Numbered from the stretch's first letter, positions 1 to 6,010 are shown. The stretch is 11,415 nt of DNA from Pseudomonadota bacterium (GCA_022572335.1 JACZWD010000070.1:1-11415); one strand, 5' to 3'. A program made the numbers and translations. Notes: generated by a model from the letters alone, not told the origin.

Positions 1-494
1 TGACACTTGTAAGCCACCCGCCGATGTCTTTTCGCATGTGACCGCGTTCCCATGTGACCGCGCCCCCGGCCGGTCAGGTCATAGTATCCTATCCCGGCCC
101 TGCGCGCCTTCACAATCTGTTTAACAGGGACCGTTGGAGAGGGGGGGCGCGGGGCGCGGTGGTGGTGGCGGTCCGGAGGGCGTTGTCGGAGCAAATCGGC
201 CGGAGCCTCCTGGCGGGGTTCCTTAAGCCTCCGGCAATGGGCAATTCATTCCGCTATTTCGTCAACTCGCCGCGTCAGAGTCTTGACCGATTCCGATCCG
301 CCAGCGCACGCCCGATTAATCTGATAATGCCAGGAATTCCCCGCCAGGCGCCGCGCCATCGATCCGACCATCGCGCGCTGCGTCGACTGTGCGGACCGAT
401 CCCCCGGGGCCGGGCGTCCGGCCCGGGAAATCACGGCCACGGCGCGACTACGGCGTTGCGCCGGGCGCGGCAGGCTCTATGGTACGCTGCCGTC
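1..494. other. Gene-poor leader region upstream of eipB
   Basis: I recognise no gene here. A reading frame is open upstream of eipB in the same phase, but its translation is rich in Arg and Pro, resembles no family I know, and would bury the eipB signal peptide inside the protein. The region holds a short direct repeat near its left edge and a possible hairpin (GCCGGAG at 199-205 pairing with CTCCGGC at 229-235, loop 23 nt) with no T-run. I see no convincing -35/-10 pair. On the minus strand, ATG codons at 35-37 and 51-53 could begin a gene running off the left edge, but too few codons are visible to judge. Confidence 0.5.
35..62. repeat. 12-bp direct repeat, period 16
   Basis: CATGTGACCGCG occurs at 35-46 and again at 51-62, separated by TTCC. 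Two identical 12-mers 16 bp apart could be paired protein-binding sites or simply a small duplication. Nothing else supports a function. Confidence 0.5.
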
Positions 495-1328
495 ATGGAA
501 AGGATTGCCCGCGTGTCCCCTTACCGGCTTCCCCTCCGTCCCCTGGCCCTGGCCGCCGCCCTTGTGGTCGGGCTTGTATCCGCCGCGCCGGCGGCCGCCG
601 GGCTTGTGCCCCACCGCGCCATCTATTCCGTCAAGCTGGGACCGATGCGGGCCAACGCCGGGTTCGTCGATGCCCGCGGCGCGGCGAAAATAGTGCTGGA
701 GAAAACCTGCGACGGCTGGATCACGACCCAGGAAATGTCCATGGACATGGGCACCGCGGCGGGCGCGACGGTCAAGCAGGACATCCGTTCCGCCGGCTGG
801 GAATCCCTGGACGGAAAATCGTACCGCTTCGCCGTGCGCAACGTCACGGGGCGGCAGGTGGAGGGCTTCAAGGGCGAGGCACGGTTGGGCGCCGCCGGCA
901 AACCGGGCAAGGCCACGTTCAAGGTGCCGCCCGGCAAGACCATGGCCCTTCCCGAGGGGACGCTGTTTCCCACCGGTCACACGGCCTGGCTGATCGAGCG
1001 GGCGCTGGCCGGCGACCGCCAGGCGCCGCGCATCGTGTTCGACGGTACCGACGGGCAAGGTGCGCGCAAGGTGATCGCCTTCATCGGACGGCGCGTGGAG
1101 TCCGGCCGGCACGGGAAAAAAGGGTTGGGGGCGCTGGTTCGGCGCCCGGGCTGGAACATCCGCATGGCGTTTTATCCGCTGGACAGCCGGGCGCCGGCGC
1201 CGGAGTACGAGATCGAGGTCCTGCAACTGGACAACGGCGTAGTGCCGCGGGTGGTGCTCGACTACCCGCAGTTGACGGTGGTCATGACCATGGAAAAGAT
1301 CGAAGCCATCCCGGCGCCGCGCTGCTGA
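495..1328 (+). CDS. eipB: EipB-like periplasmic cell-envelope integrity protein (DUF1849)
   Basis: The 277-residue product matches the DUF1849 family, named EipB after the Brucella periplasmic protein needed for envelope integrity. Residues 1-36 form a signal peptide: a basic stretch (MERIARVSPYRLPLR), a hydrophobic core and an Ala-rich cleavage region, with mature sequence from about GLVPHRAIY. The remainder fits the family's beta-rich spiral fold, with alternating strands and no membrane segments. There are only two cysteines, C72 (EKTCDGW) and C277 at the extreme C-terminus. In Brucella EipB, cysteines at nearly the same positions form a disulfide, so I infer the same bond here. I chose the ATG at 495 because it gives a complete signal peptide. 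GTG at 513 is a real alternative, preceded by AAGGA at good spacing. The gene ends 7 bp from the convergent DsbA-like gene, a family that makes such disulfides. No promoter was evident. Confidence 0.85.
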   Translation: MERIARVSPYRLPLRPLALAAALVVGLVSAAPAAAGLVPHRAIYSVKLGPMRANAGFVDARGAAKIVLEKTCDGWITTQEMSMDMGTAAGATVKQDIRSAGWESLDGKSYRFAVRNVTGRQVEGFKGEARLGAAGKPGKATFKVPPGKTMALPEGTLFPTGHTAWLIERALAGDRQAPRIVFDGTDGQGARKVIAFIGRRVESGRHGKKGLGALVRRPGWNIRMAFYPLDSRAPAPEYEIEVLQLDNGVVPRVVLDYPQLTVVMTMEKIEAIPAPRC

Positions 1329-1335
1329 CGCCGGT

Positions 1336-2081
1336 CTACCCCCCGCGTGCCGCCGAAACCAGGGCCGTCAGCGTGTCCAGGTCGACGGCGCCGGGGACCA
1401 CATTCTCGCCGATGACGAAGGCCGGTGTGCCGTTGATGTCCAGGGCCCTGGCCAGTTCGGCGTTCCTTGCCAAGACCTTGTCGATCCCGGGATCGGCCAT
1501 GGCGGCGCGCAGCCGCTCCACGTCGAGGCCGCTTTCCGCCGCGACGTCCAGGATCTTTCGTTCGGGCGGCCCGTGGATTGCATAAGGGCGGCATGGAAGG
1601 GCACGTACCTGTCCCTGTCCAGCTTCCAGGCGGCCAGGGCGGCGCGCGCGGCGACCACCGATTGCGGGCCGAGGATGGGGAATTCCTTGAACACGTAGCG
1701 GATGTTGCCGTCCGTTTTCAGCAGGGTCTGCACCGCGGGGAAAACCCGCTTGCAGTAGGGACACTGGTAATCGAAGAACTCGACGATGGTCACGTCGCCC
1801 CGGGGATTGCCGCCGACCGGCGAGGTCGGATCGTTTTCCAGATCACCGCGCAGGGAGACGAGGTTCTTCCGGACCGTCGCCTGCTGCTCGGCGTCGCGCT
1901 TCGCGCGCATCGCCTCGATGGCCTCGAGCAGGACCTCCGGGTTGCGCCGCAGGTAATCGCGCACCACCTCCTCGACGGCGCGCTGCTGCCCGGGGCTCAG
2001 GGCATCCTCGGCGGCGGCGGCCGGGGACGCGCCAAGGACGCAGACGGCGAGAACGGCGCCCAGCATGCCGGCAAGTCTCAT
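1336..2081 (-). pseudogene. DsbA/ScsC-family periplasmic thiol oxidoreductase, single-base frameshift
   Basis: The gene starts at ATG 2081, preceded by a strong GGAAGGAAGGG ribosome site, with a signal peptide ending near ASPAAAAE. Residues about 30-65 (VRDYLRRNPEVLLEAIEAM) resemble the ScsC N-terminal oligomerisation domain. The thioredoxin-fold part follows with a CPYC active site at residues 107-110 (DYQCPYCKRVFP). The frame is good to FHAALMQ (residue 168). After that the family sequence continues one base out of phase as HGPPERKILDVAAESGLDVERL, and includes the cis-proline loop (GTPAF), to TAG at 1336-1338. One missing base near 1576-1580, for example one A of CAA(A)TC, would explain this. 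Repaired, the protein would have about 248 residues, normal for the family. Unrepaired, it reads into a Ser/Trp/Arg-rich tail, stops near 1368 and loses the cis-Pro. Conserved sequence on both sides suggests a recent mutation or a sequencing error. The family oxidises or isomerises disulfides in periplasmic proteins. Confidence 0.85.
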
Positions 2082-2240
2082 GTGCAACCCTTCCTTCCTG
2101 GCAGTCATGGGGTCGGGGCATGATGCGCCGGACACCGCCGGGAGACAAGGGCAAGGCGCCGGCCGCCGGGCATCACGCAGAATTGATGGGCCGTCGGCAC
2201 CGTGGCCGGGAATCCACCCGGGCCCGTCATTCCGCGGGCG

Positions 2241-3596
2241 TCACTCCTCCTTCTTCGCCGCCTGTAGGATGTCCTGCGCCTGCAGCCAGCCGATCGAGCC
2301 GTGGGGCAACAGTGTCTCGGCCCTGCCGGCGTGATAGCGGGCTTGGCGCACGTTGCCCTTGAGCAAGGCTTCCTCGGCCAGGGCCACGGCGCTCATGCCC
2401 ATATCGCCGCGGCGCCCATACGCGATGGCGAGCTGGCGCCAGGTGAACGGGGCCTCGGCGTCGTGTTGCAGGGCGGCGCGCAGGTTGCGGATTGCCGGCT
2501 CGAGCAGGGCCGGGTCCCCGATTTCCAGCTGGACCTGGGCCAGTCCGCGGCGCAAAAGAGGCGAAAGGGGCATCAGCCGCACGGCCGTTTCGTAAGGCTT
2601 CAGGGCCTCGGCCGCCCGTCCGTTCTCGAACAGCATCTGCCCCTTCAACTCGTGGAAATACGGGTCCTCGGGGCGCTCGGCGATGAGGCCGTCGATCAGG
2701 GGCAGGGCCTTCCCCAGGTCCGGTTTGCGGTAGTACGCGACGGCCCTGGCGTAGCGGGCGGCGAGACCGGTATCGGATTCGGGGTAGCGGCGCAGGGTTC
2801 TCCGGAAGGGCTCCAGGAACGCGTAGAGCTTGGCCAGCATCCGGCGGTGCAATTCCTCGATCCGGGCGGGCTGCGGTTTATCGCTGTTGGGCGATCGGGA
2901 CAGATGCTCGCGCACGGTGTCGATCCGCTCCCGGGTCAGCGGATGGGTGCGCAGGTAAGGGTCCTGGCGGTCGGCGCTCAACAGTTCCTGGCCGTCGAGG
3001 ACTTCCATGAACTCCAGCATCCCGCGCGAGGATTGGCCGGTGGCGTCGAGGAACCGGAGCGCCGCCTGGTCGGCCGCCGACTCCTGGGTGCGGCTGTAAA
3101 GGAGAAACGAGCGAATACCCATGCTTTGCCCGCCGGCGACGATAGCGCTGCCCACGTCGCCGCGGCCGGTGCCGATGGCGGCGGCGGCCCCAATCACCAG
3201 GGCCAGGATGGACTGGGCGGTGCTGTTCGCGATGGCCGCGTGCAGGCGCGACAGGTGGCCGCCGGCGATATGGCCCGTTTCATGGGCGATGACGCCGATC
3301 ACCTGCCCGGCGTGCTTGCTGCGCATGATCAGGCCGGTGTTGATGAACAACCTCTGCCCGCCCGCCACGAAGGCGTTCAGGGACCGGTCGCTGATGAGAT
3401 AGATGCGCACGTCGGATGGTTCCAGGCCGGCGGCCTGGAAAAGTGGCGTTGCGTACGTGCGGATGGTATTTTCGATTTCGGCGTCCCGAATAAACGAGAG
3501 CCGTTGTGCGCCGGCCTCCGCCGGAGCCCACAGGCAGGCGGCGGCAAGCACCGAAACGACGACCGGAAAAGCAATGCGTTTCAACAAGATTCTCAA
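2241..3596 (-). CDS. BepA-like M48 family metalloprotease with C-terminal TPR region
   Basis: The product (up to 451 residues) has a signal peptide (residues 1-30, cut near AEAGA/QR), so it should be periplasmic. The zinc-protease domain has HETGH at 105-109 inside IGVIAHETGHIAGGHLSR, with the third ligand glutamate E172 in ESAAD. H218 in RTHPLTRERI matches the conserved HP motif that carries the gating histidine of BepA. The C-terminal half (about 245-445) is helical with TPR-like pairs (AVAYYRKPDLGKALPLIDGL, HELKGQMLFENGRAAEALKPYE). Length and layout match BepA (YfgC), which assembles or degrades outer-membrane proteins such as LptD. The start is unusual: an in-frame TGA at 3612-3614 leaves only TTG codons (3596, 3587 or 3584), and none has a strong ribosome site. 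The inverted-repeat element begins 24 bp upstream. The gene lies 159 bp upstream of the DsbA-like gene on the same strand. Confidence 0.9.
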   Translation of the reverse strand: MRILLKRIAFPVVVSVLAAACLWAPAEAGAQRLSFIRDAEIENTIRTYATPLFQAAGLEPSDVRIYLISDRSLNAFVAGGQRLFINTGLIMRSKHAGQVIGVIAHETGHIAGGHLSRLHAAIANSTAQSILALVIGAAAAIGTGRGDVGSAIVAGGQSMGIRSFLLYSRTQESAADQAALRFLDATGQSSRGMLEFMEVLDGQELLSADRQDPYLRTHPLTRERIDTVREHLSRSPNSDKPQPARIEELHRRMLAKLYAFLEPFRRTLRRYPESDTGLAARYARAVAYYRKPDLGKALPLIDGLIAERPEDPYFHELKGQMLFENGRAAEALKPYETAVRLMPLSPLLRRGLAQVQLEIGDPALLEPAIRNLRAALQHDAEAPFTWRQLAIAYGRRGDMGMSAVALAEEALLKGNVRQARYHAGRAETLLPHGSIGWLQAQDILQAAKKEE

Positions 3597-3620
3597 CCGG
3601 ATGGGTACCGATCAATTTTG

Positions 3621-3882
3621 TGTCCTGTCTCAGAGATTCGCACTCTATACGACGGTCTTGCGAGGTTTCCGGCGAGGAGCGCGGCGCGCCGTGATGGTGG
3701 AGCATCACAAGCGGCGCGCGACGACGTCCGGGGGCCTCGCAAGACCGCCCTTCGGGTCGCTTTTCCCGCTTCCTCGGGGCGTCGGGAACGCTTGACGATG
3801 GCCCCGCATCGCCGGCGCGTCCCCTCCTGCCGAGGAAACGGGAAAAACGATCGTATAGTGCACGAATCTCTGGGGCAGGACA
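3621..3882. mobile_element. 262-bp MITE-like element with 32-bp imperfect terminal inverted repeats
   Basis: The sequence at 3621-3652 is matched in reverse complement by 3851-3882, with 27 of 32 positions identical. Both termini begin TGTCCTG and share CAGAGATTCG. Two further inverted pairs are nested inside: CGGTCTTGCGAGG (3653-3665) with CCTCGCAAGACCG (3735-3747), perfect over 13 bp, and 3758-3777 with 3831-3850, 18 of 20 matching. There is no transposase or other plausible gene in it. This is the layout of a miniature non-autonomous transposable element or a large structured intergenic repeat. The left end lies 24 bp from the protease start and the right end abuts the glycosyltransferase stop codon. 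I see no target-site duplication, so the exact ends and the mobility are inferred. Confidence 0.65.
3647..3718 (+). repeat. Structured 72-bp repeat core, copy A
   Basis: This segment of the inverted-repeat element is 61/72 identical to the reverse complement of 5142-5213 (copy B). It contains a hairpin: CGCGCC-GTGATG, loop GTGGAG, CATCAC, a bulge AAGC, then GGCGCG. Copy B has GTGGTG/CACCAC at the same place, so the differing base pair has changed on both sides and pairing is kept. The loop itself has diverged. Confidence 0.75.
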
Positions 3883-4641
3883 CTACTCGTCTTCCAGCCG
3901 GGCCTTGAGGTAGGACAGAAGGGGATAGAGCCCGGCGAACAGGGCGATGAGCAGACCGTAGCCGCCTTCCCGGTGGCCCTTGCGCAAGACGTAGCACTTG
4001 AAAAAGCGCGAAAACAGGCGCCGCACGTTGCCGGCCAGGGTGCCGATGTCGCCCGCGTCCCTGAGGTCCCTGGCGCGCGCCGTGGAATAGCTGTCCAGGC
4101 GGCGGATCATGTCCGAGATGCCGCGGTCCACGTAATGCTCCAGCCGGGTCGTCAGGGCCGGCCCCTTCCGCCCCGACCACGTGAGCGCCGGATGGACCCG
4201 CTGGCCGCCCCACACCTTGACGCCCTTGCGGAACAGGCCCGGATAGGCGGCCTTGCCATAGGATGCGCCCCAGCCCCAGCGCACCAGTTTTTCGCCGATG
4301 TAGTTGTCCACGGGAATCTCGTGCCAGTCGAAGGACGTGGTTTCGACGACCTCGCGGATTTCCCGTGCCAGGGGCCCGGGCACGCGCTCGTCGGCGTCCA
4401 CCTCGAGGATCCACGGCCCGCGGCAGGCCGCGATGCCGGCGTTGCGGCGTTCGCCCTCCAGGCTCCACGCGCCCTCGACCAGGCGGTCGGTGTAGCGCGA
4501 CGCGATGTCCCTGGACCTGTCCGTGCAGGCGTCCAGGAGAACGACGATCTCATCGGCGAAGGCCAGCCGCTCGAGGCAGTCGGCCAGTTGCCCTTCCTCG
4601 TCGTGCACCACCACCAGCGCCGAAAGCCCGGGCGTGCTCAT
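3883..4641 (-). CDS. Glycosyltransferase family 2, WaaE/KdtX-like
   Basis: The 252-residue product is a GT-A fold sugar transferase. Residues 6-20 (LSALVVVHDEEGQLA) are the first nucleotide-binding strand with the conserved DEEG. ADEIVVLLDACTDRS (29-43) matches the VDSGSTD segment. LEVDADERV (79-87) carries the metal-binding DxD. This order, followed by RRNAGI and a Trp-rich middle, is like the LPS-core glycosyltransferases of the WaaE/KdtX group, so a role in lipopolysaccharide or another envelope glycan is likely. The sugar and acceptor cannot be told. A hydrophobic C-terminal stretch (GLLIALFAGLYPLLSYLK, 229-246) may hold it at the inner membrane. I chose ATG 4641 because the sheet starts just after it. 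The upstream in-frame extension is Pro/Gly-rich and unlike the family. No clear ribosome site is visible. The stop codon abuts the MITE-like element. Confidence 0.8.
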   Translation of the reverse strand: MSTPGLSALVVVHDEEGQLADCLERLAFADEIVVLLDACTDRSRDIASRYTDRLVEGAWSLEGERRNAGIAACRGPWILEVDADERVPGPLAREIREVVETTSFDWHEIPVDNYIGEKLVRWGWGASYGKAAYPGLFRKGVKVWGGQRVHPALTWSGRKGPALTTRLEHYVDRGISDMIRRLDSYSTARARDLRDAGDIGTLAGNVRRLFSRFFKCYVLRKGHREGGYGLLIALFAGLYPLLSYLKARLEDE

Positions 4642-4919
4642 GGCGTGGCCGCCGCCGCCGGCGGGCCCGGCTCCCGCGCCACCGATGGACGATGCCCCGG
4701 GACCGGGCACCGGGACGCCGTCGGCGTGACAGTCGGGGAGGCTGGCAACGCGAGCATGGAAGTTTCCCGGTGGTCGAAATTTCGGTTGCGGAACCTTAAC
4801 CGCCCGCGGCCGGGGAGCCAAGGGAGAGCCGCCCTGGGAGCCGGGCGGGACGGCGCCGGCGAAAATAAACCTTGGCGGTCTTAAGCCCGTGTTTTAGGAA
4901 TCGCGACGGTGAGGGAGAG
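4642..4919. other. Divergent intergenic region between the glycosyltransferase and SDHAF4 genes
   Basis: This 278 bp must hold promoters for both divergent genes, but I see no hexamer pair good enough to call. The part next to the SDHAF4 gene (4861-4899) is the most AT-rich stretch and is the likeliest place for its promoter. No repeat or RNA gene is recognised. Confidence 0.4.
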
Positions 4920-5114
4920 ATGAAAGCCAAACGCCCGCCCAGACAGACGGCCGTAAAGCCTGCGCGGTCCGGCCACGGGCTCGATGCAGCGTCCGTGCCG
5001 GCGAAGAAAAAGAAGCCGAAAGCCCGGGACCTTCCCGAGACCGGCGGACCGAAGGGCCCCGAGCCCACCCGGTACGGGGACTGGGAGCGCAAGGGCCGCT
5101 GCGTCGACTTCTGA
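4920..5114 (+). CDS. Succinate dehydrogenase assembly factor 4 family protein (DUF1674)
   Basis: This small basic protein of 64 residues ends in the hallmark of the DUF1674/SDHAF4 family: LPETGGPKGPEPTRYGDWER followed by KGRCVDF (residues 38-64). In mitochondria, SDHAF4 binds the FAD-loaded flavoprotein subunit of succinate dehydrogenase and helps it assemble with the iron-sulfur subunit. The bacterial proteins are assumed to do the same in the cytoplasm. The N-terminal half is Lys/Pro-rich and low in complexity, as usual, and has no signal peptide. I chose ATG 4920 because GAGGGAGAG lies directly in front of it. An upstream in-frame start at 4872 would add 16 unlikely residues. No succinate dehydrogenase genes are nearby, so it is a stand-alone gene. 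A copy of the hairpin repeat begins 28 bp after the stop and may act as its transcript end. Confidence 0.9.
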   Translation: MKAKRPPRQTAVKPARSGHGLDAASVPAKKKKPKARDLPETGGPKGPEPTRYGDWERKGRCVDF

Positions 5115-5141
5115 TCCTCGCCCGCACCGACCCCCGATCGA

Positions 5142-5213
5142 CGCGCCGCTTGTGGTGCGCGCACACCACGGCGCGACGCGCTCCTGGCCGGAACCCTCGC
5201 AACGCCGTCGTAT
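5142..5213 (-). repeat. Structured 72-bp repeat core, copy B (inverted, truncated)
   Basis: The reverse complement of this segment matches copy A (3647-3718) at 61 of 72 positions. The hairpin is kept as CGCGCC-GTGGTG, loop TGCGCG, CACCAC, bulge AAGC, GGCGCG. Beyond the core the two loci differ: the 3' arm that in copy A closes the outer stem (CCTCGCAAGACCG) is missing here, and the terminal inverted repeat is absent or unrecognisable. Copy B therefore looks like a truncated relative. It lies 28 bp past the SDHAF4 stop codon. There is no T-run, so a terminator role is possible but unproven. Confidence 0.7.
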
Positions 5214-5275
5214 CGGTGAAATTTTGCTTATACCGGCTACCAGGCCCGGTTTCCGCACCCTCTCCGCCTTTTAAT

Positions 5276-5290
5276 GTTCTTTTTTTGTTC
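5276..5290 (+). promoter_or_regulatory. Candidate LexA (SOS) box, GTTC-N7-GTTC
   Basis: GTTC at 5276-5279, seven T residues, then GTTC at 5287-5290 fits exactly the direct-repeat LexA operator known in alphaproteobacteria (GTTC-N7-GTTC). It lies between the SDHAF4 gene and the nuclease gene, both on the plus strand, so the downstream nuclease or the mini-ORF between them is the only sensible target. A loose -10 (TATCCT, 5311-5316) follows TTGTTC (5285-5290) at a spacing of 20, so the promoter itself is uncertain. A low-complexity T-run makes a chance match more likely than usual. Confidence 0.5.
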
Positions 5291-5348
5291 TCATAAGGGC
5301 CCTTTCCGGTTATCCTGTAGAGGGCGGCCCGGGCCGGCCGGGAGCGCC

Positions 5349-5411
5349 ATGGCCGCGGGCGCGTATTTGACCTTGAAAAAGCCTCTAGTAATTGTATTAT
5401 TCAACATGTAA
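5349..5411 (+). CDS. Possible 20-residue hydrophobic peptide (mini-ORF)
   Basis: ATG at 5349 follows CCGGGAGCGCC, a fair ribosome site. Twenty codons lead to TAA at 5409-5411, giving MAAGAYLTLKKPLVIVLFNM. The second half is hydrophobic after a KK pair, like a very short membrane peptide. It lies 59 bp downstream of the LexA-box candidate, an arrangement reminiscent of SOS-induced membrane peptides such as TisB, though I see no sequence kinship. It may equally be a chance frame or a translated leader for the nuclease. The codons leave the GC-rich pattern halfway, where the AT-rich promoter of the nuclease begins, and that weighs against it. Confidence 0.2.
   Translation: MAAGAYLTLKKPLVIVLFNM
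5373..5400 (+). promoter_or_regulatory. Candidate promoter of the nuclease gene
   Basis: TTGAAA (5373-5378), a 16 bp spacer and TATTAT (5395-5400) form a good housekeeping-type promoter in an AT-rich island within GC-rich DNA. TTGACC at 5367-5372 with TAATTG at 5389-5394 is an overlapping alternative. Transcription would start near 5407, giving a leader of under 30 nt before ATG 5434. Confidence 0.5.
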
Positions 5412-5418
5412 TACATGT
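5404..5418. promoter_or_regulatory. 15-bp palindrome, candidate operator
   Basis: ACATGTA-A-TACATGT is a perfect inverted repeat with 7 bp arms around one central base. It lies just after the -10 candidate, over the predicted transcription start, where a repressor dimer would block initiation. I do not recognise the regulator that would bind it. Confidence 0.45.
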
Positions 5419-5433
5419 AAAAGTCGCATATCT

Positions 5434-5916
5434 ATGGTTTTCGAAGATAAGGCCCTCCGTGTGATCGTGGCCGTGGCCGCCCTGGTTCTGCTGGGCCGCC
5501 TGATCGTTCCCGTGACCGCCGCCGGGTGGCGCGACCCCATCCCCGGTCCCGTTCCGGCGCTGGTGGTCGACGTGATCGACGGCGACACGGTCCTGGTGCG
5601 GGCGCGCATCTGGCTGGGCCAGGAGGTGGTGACCCGCGTGCGGCTGGACGGGGTGGACACGCCCGAGCTGCGCGGCAAGTGCCCGGCGGCCCGCCGGCTG
5701 GCCCGCGAGGCGCGTGCGTTCGTTCAGGCCAGGGTGGGCGGCCGCCAGGTCATTCTGCGCGATATCCAGTACGGCAAGTACGCCGGGCGCGTCGTCGCCC
5801 GCATCCAGACGCCGGACGGCGACGACCTGGCGGACGCCCTGATCGCGGCCGGTTTGGGACACGTCTACGGCGGCGGCGCGCGGGCGCCCTGGTGCGTCGG
5901 GGCCAAGGCGAGGTAA
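5434..5916 (+). CDS. Membrane-anchored staphylococcal nuclease (SNase/thermonuclease) homologue
   Basis: The 160-residue product has an N-terminal hydrophobic segment (about residues 8-28, VIVAVAALVLLGRLIVPV). This is a signal anchor or signal peptide, so the enzyme should work in the periplasm or be exported. The nuclease fold follows: VVDVIDGDTVLVR (44-56) with the calcium-binding aspartates, VRLDGVDTPEL (69-79) with R70 and E78, and KYAGRVVARI (115-124) with R119. These correspond to the catalytic R35, E43 and R87 of the staphylococcal enzyme, so activity on DNA and RNA is expected. The end (GLGHVYGGGARAPWC) is typical of the family. ATG 5434 lacks a ribosome site. TTG 5392 would add 14 residues but overlaps the promoter. 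Upstream lie a LexA-box candidate, a promoter and a palindrome, so it may respond to DNA damage or to a dedicated repressor. Confidence 0.85.
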   Translation: MVFEDKALRVIVAVAALVLLGRLIVPVTAAGWRDPIPGPVPALVVDVIDGDTVLVRARIWLGQEVVTRVRLDGVDTPELRGKCPAARRLAREARAFVQARVGGRQVILRDIQYGKYAGRVVARIQTPDGDDLADALIAAGLGHVYGGGARAPWCVGAKAR

Positions 5917-5930
5917 TACGGGATATCAGA

Positions 5931-5948
5931 ATTAAAGGGACACCTTGA
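5931..5948. repeat. AT-rich fragment resembling dispersed intergenic repeats
   Basis: The stretch around GAATTAAAGGGACACC, 15 bp past the nuclease stop codon, stands out from the GC-rich background. It reminds me of short motifs seen many times in environmental bacterial genomes near REP-type or IS200-type repeats. This is from memory only, and nothing within the window repeats it. Confidence 0.2.
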
Positions 5949-6010
5949 CTTGATTCTGAAGGTGTTGCCGAAACTCCGCGCCGTTTCGATCCGGCGACCC
6001 GGGGCCGTTG

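Noticed and set aside
1..53. Minus-strand gene starting at 37 or 53 and leaving the left edge
   Set aside because: Fewer than 18 codons are visible, two frames compete, and no good ribosome site is present.
54..494. N-terminal extension of EipB by an upstream in-frame open stretch
   Set aside because: The extension is Arg/Pro/Gly-rich, has no family resemblance and would place the signal peptide in mid-protein. GC-rich DNA readily gives such open frames.
3621..3882. CRISPR array or attenuator as an explanation of the repeats
   Set aside because: The repeats are inverted and nested, not regularly spaced direct repeats, and there are no cas genes or upstream leader gene.
2301..3908. Long plus-strand open frame of over 500 codons opposite the M48 protease
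   Set aside because: It is the antisense of a gene with a clear HETGH motif, and its translation is low in complexity and unlike any family I know.
3593..4468. Minus-strand open frame running through the MITE-like element and into the glycosyltransferase
   Set aside because: It uses the wrong frame for the glycosyltransferase, and its Arg/Pro-rich translation over the repeat is typical of spurious proteins called on intergenic repeats.
4263..4799. Plus-strand open frame opposite the glycosyltransferase
   Set aside because: The translation is overwhelmingly Arg/Pro/Ser, characteristic of a noncoding frame in GC-rich DNA.
5115..5433. tRNA or known structured RNA in the gap before the nuclease
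   Set aside because: No cloverleaf or known RNA motif was found. The only strong fold is the repeat hairpin.
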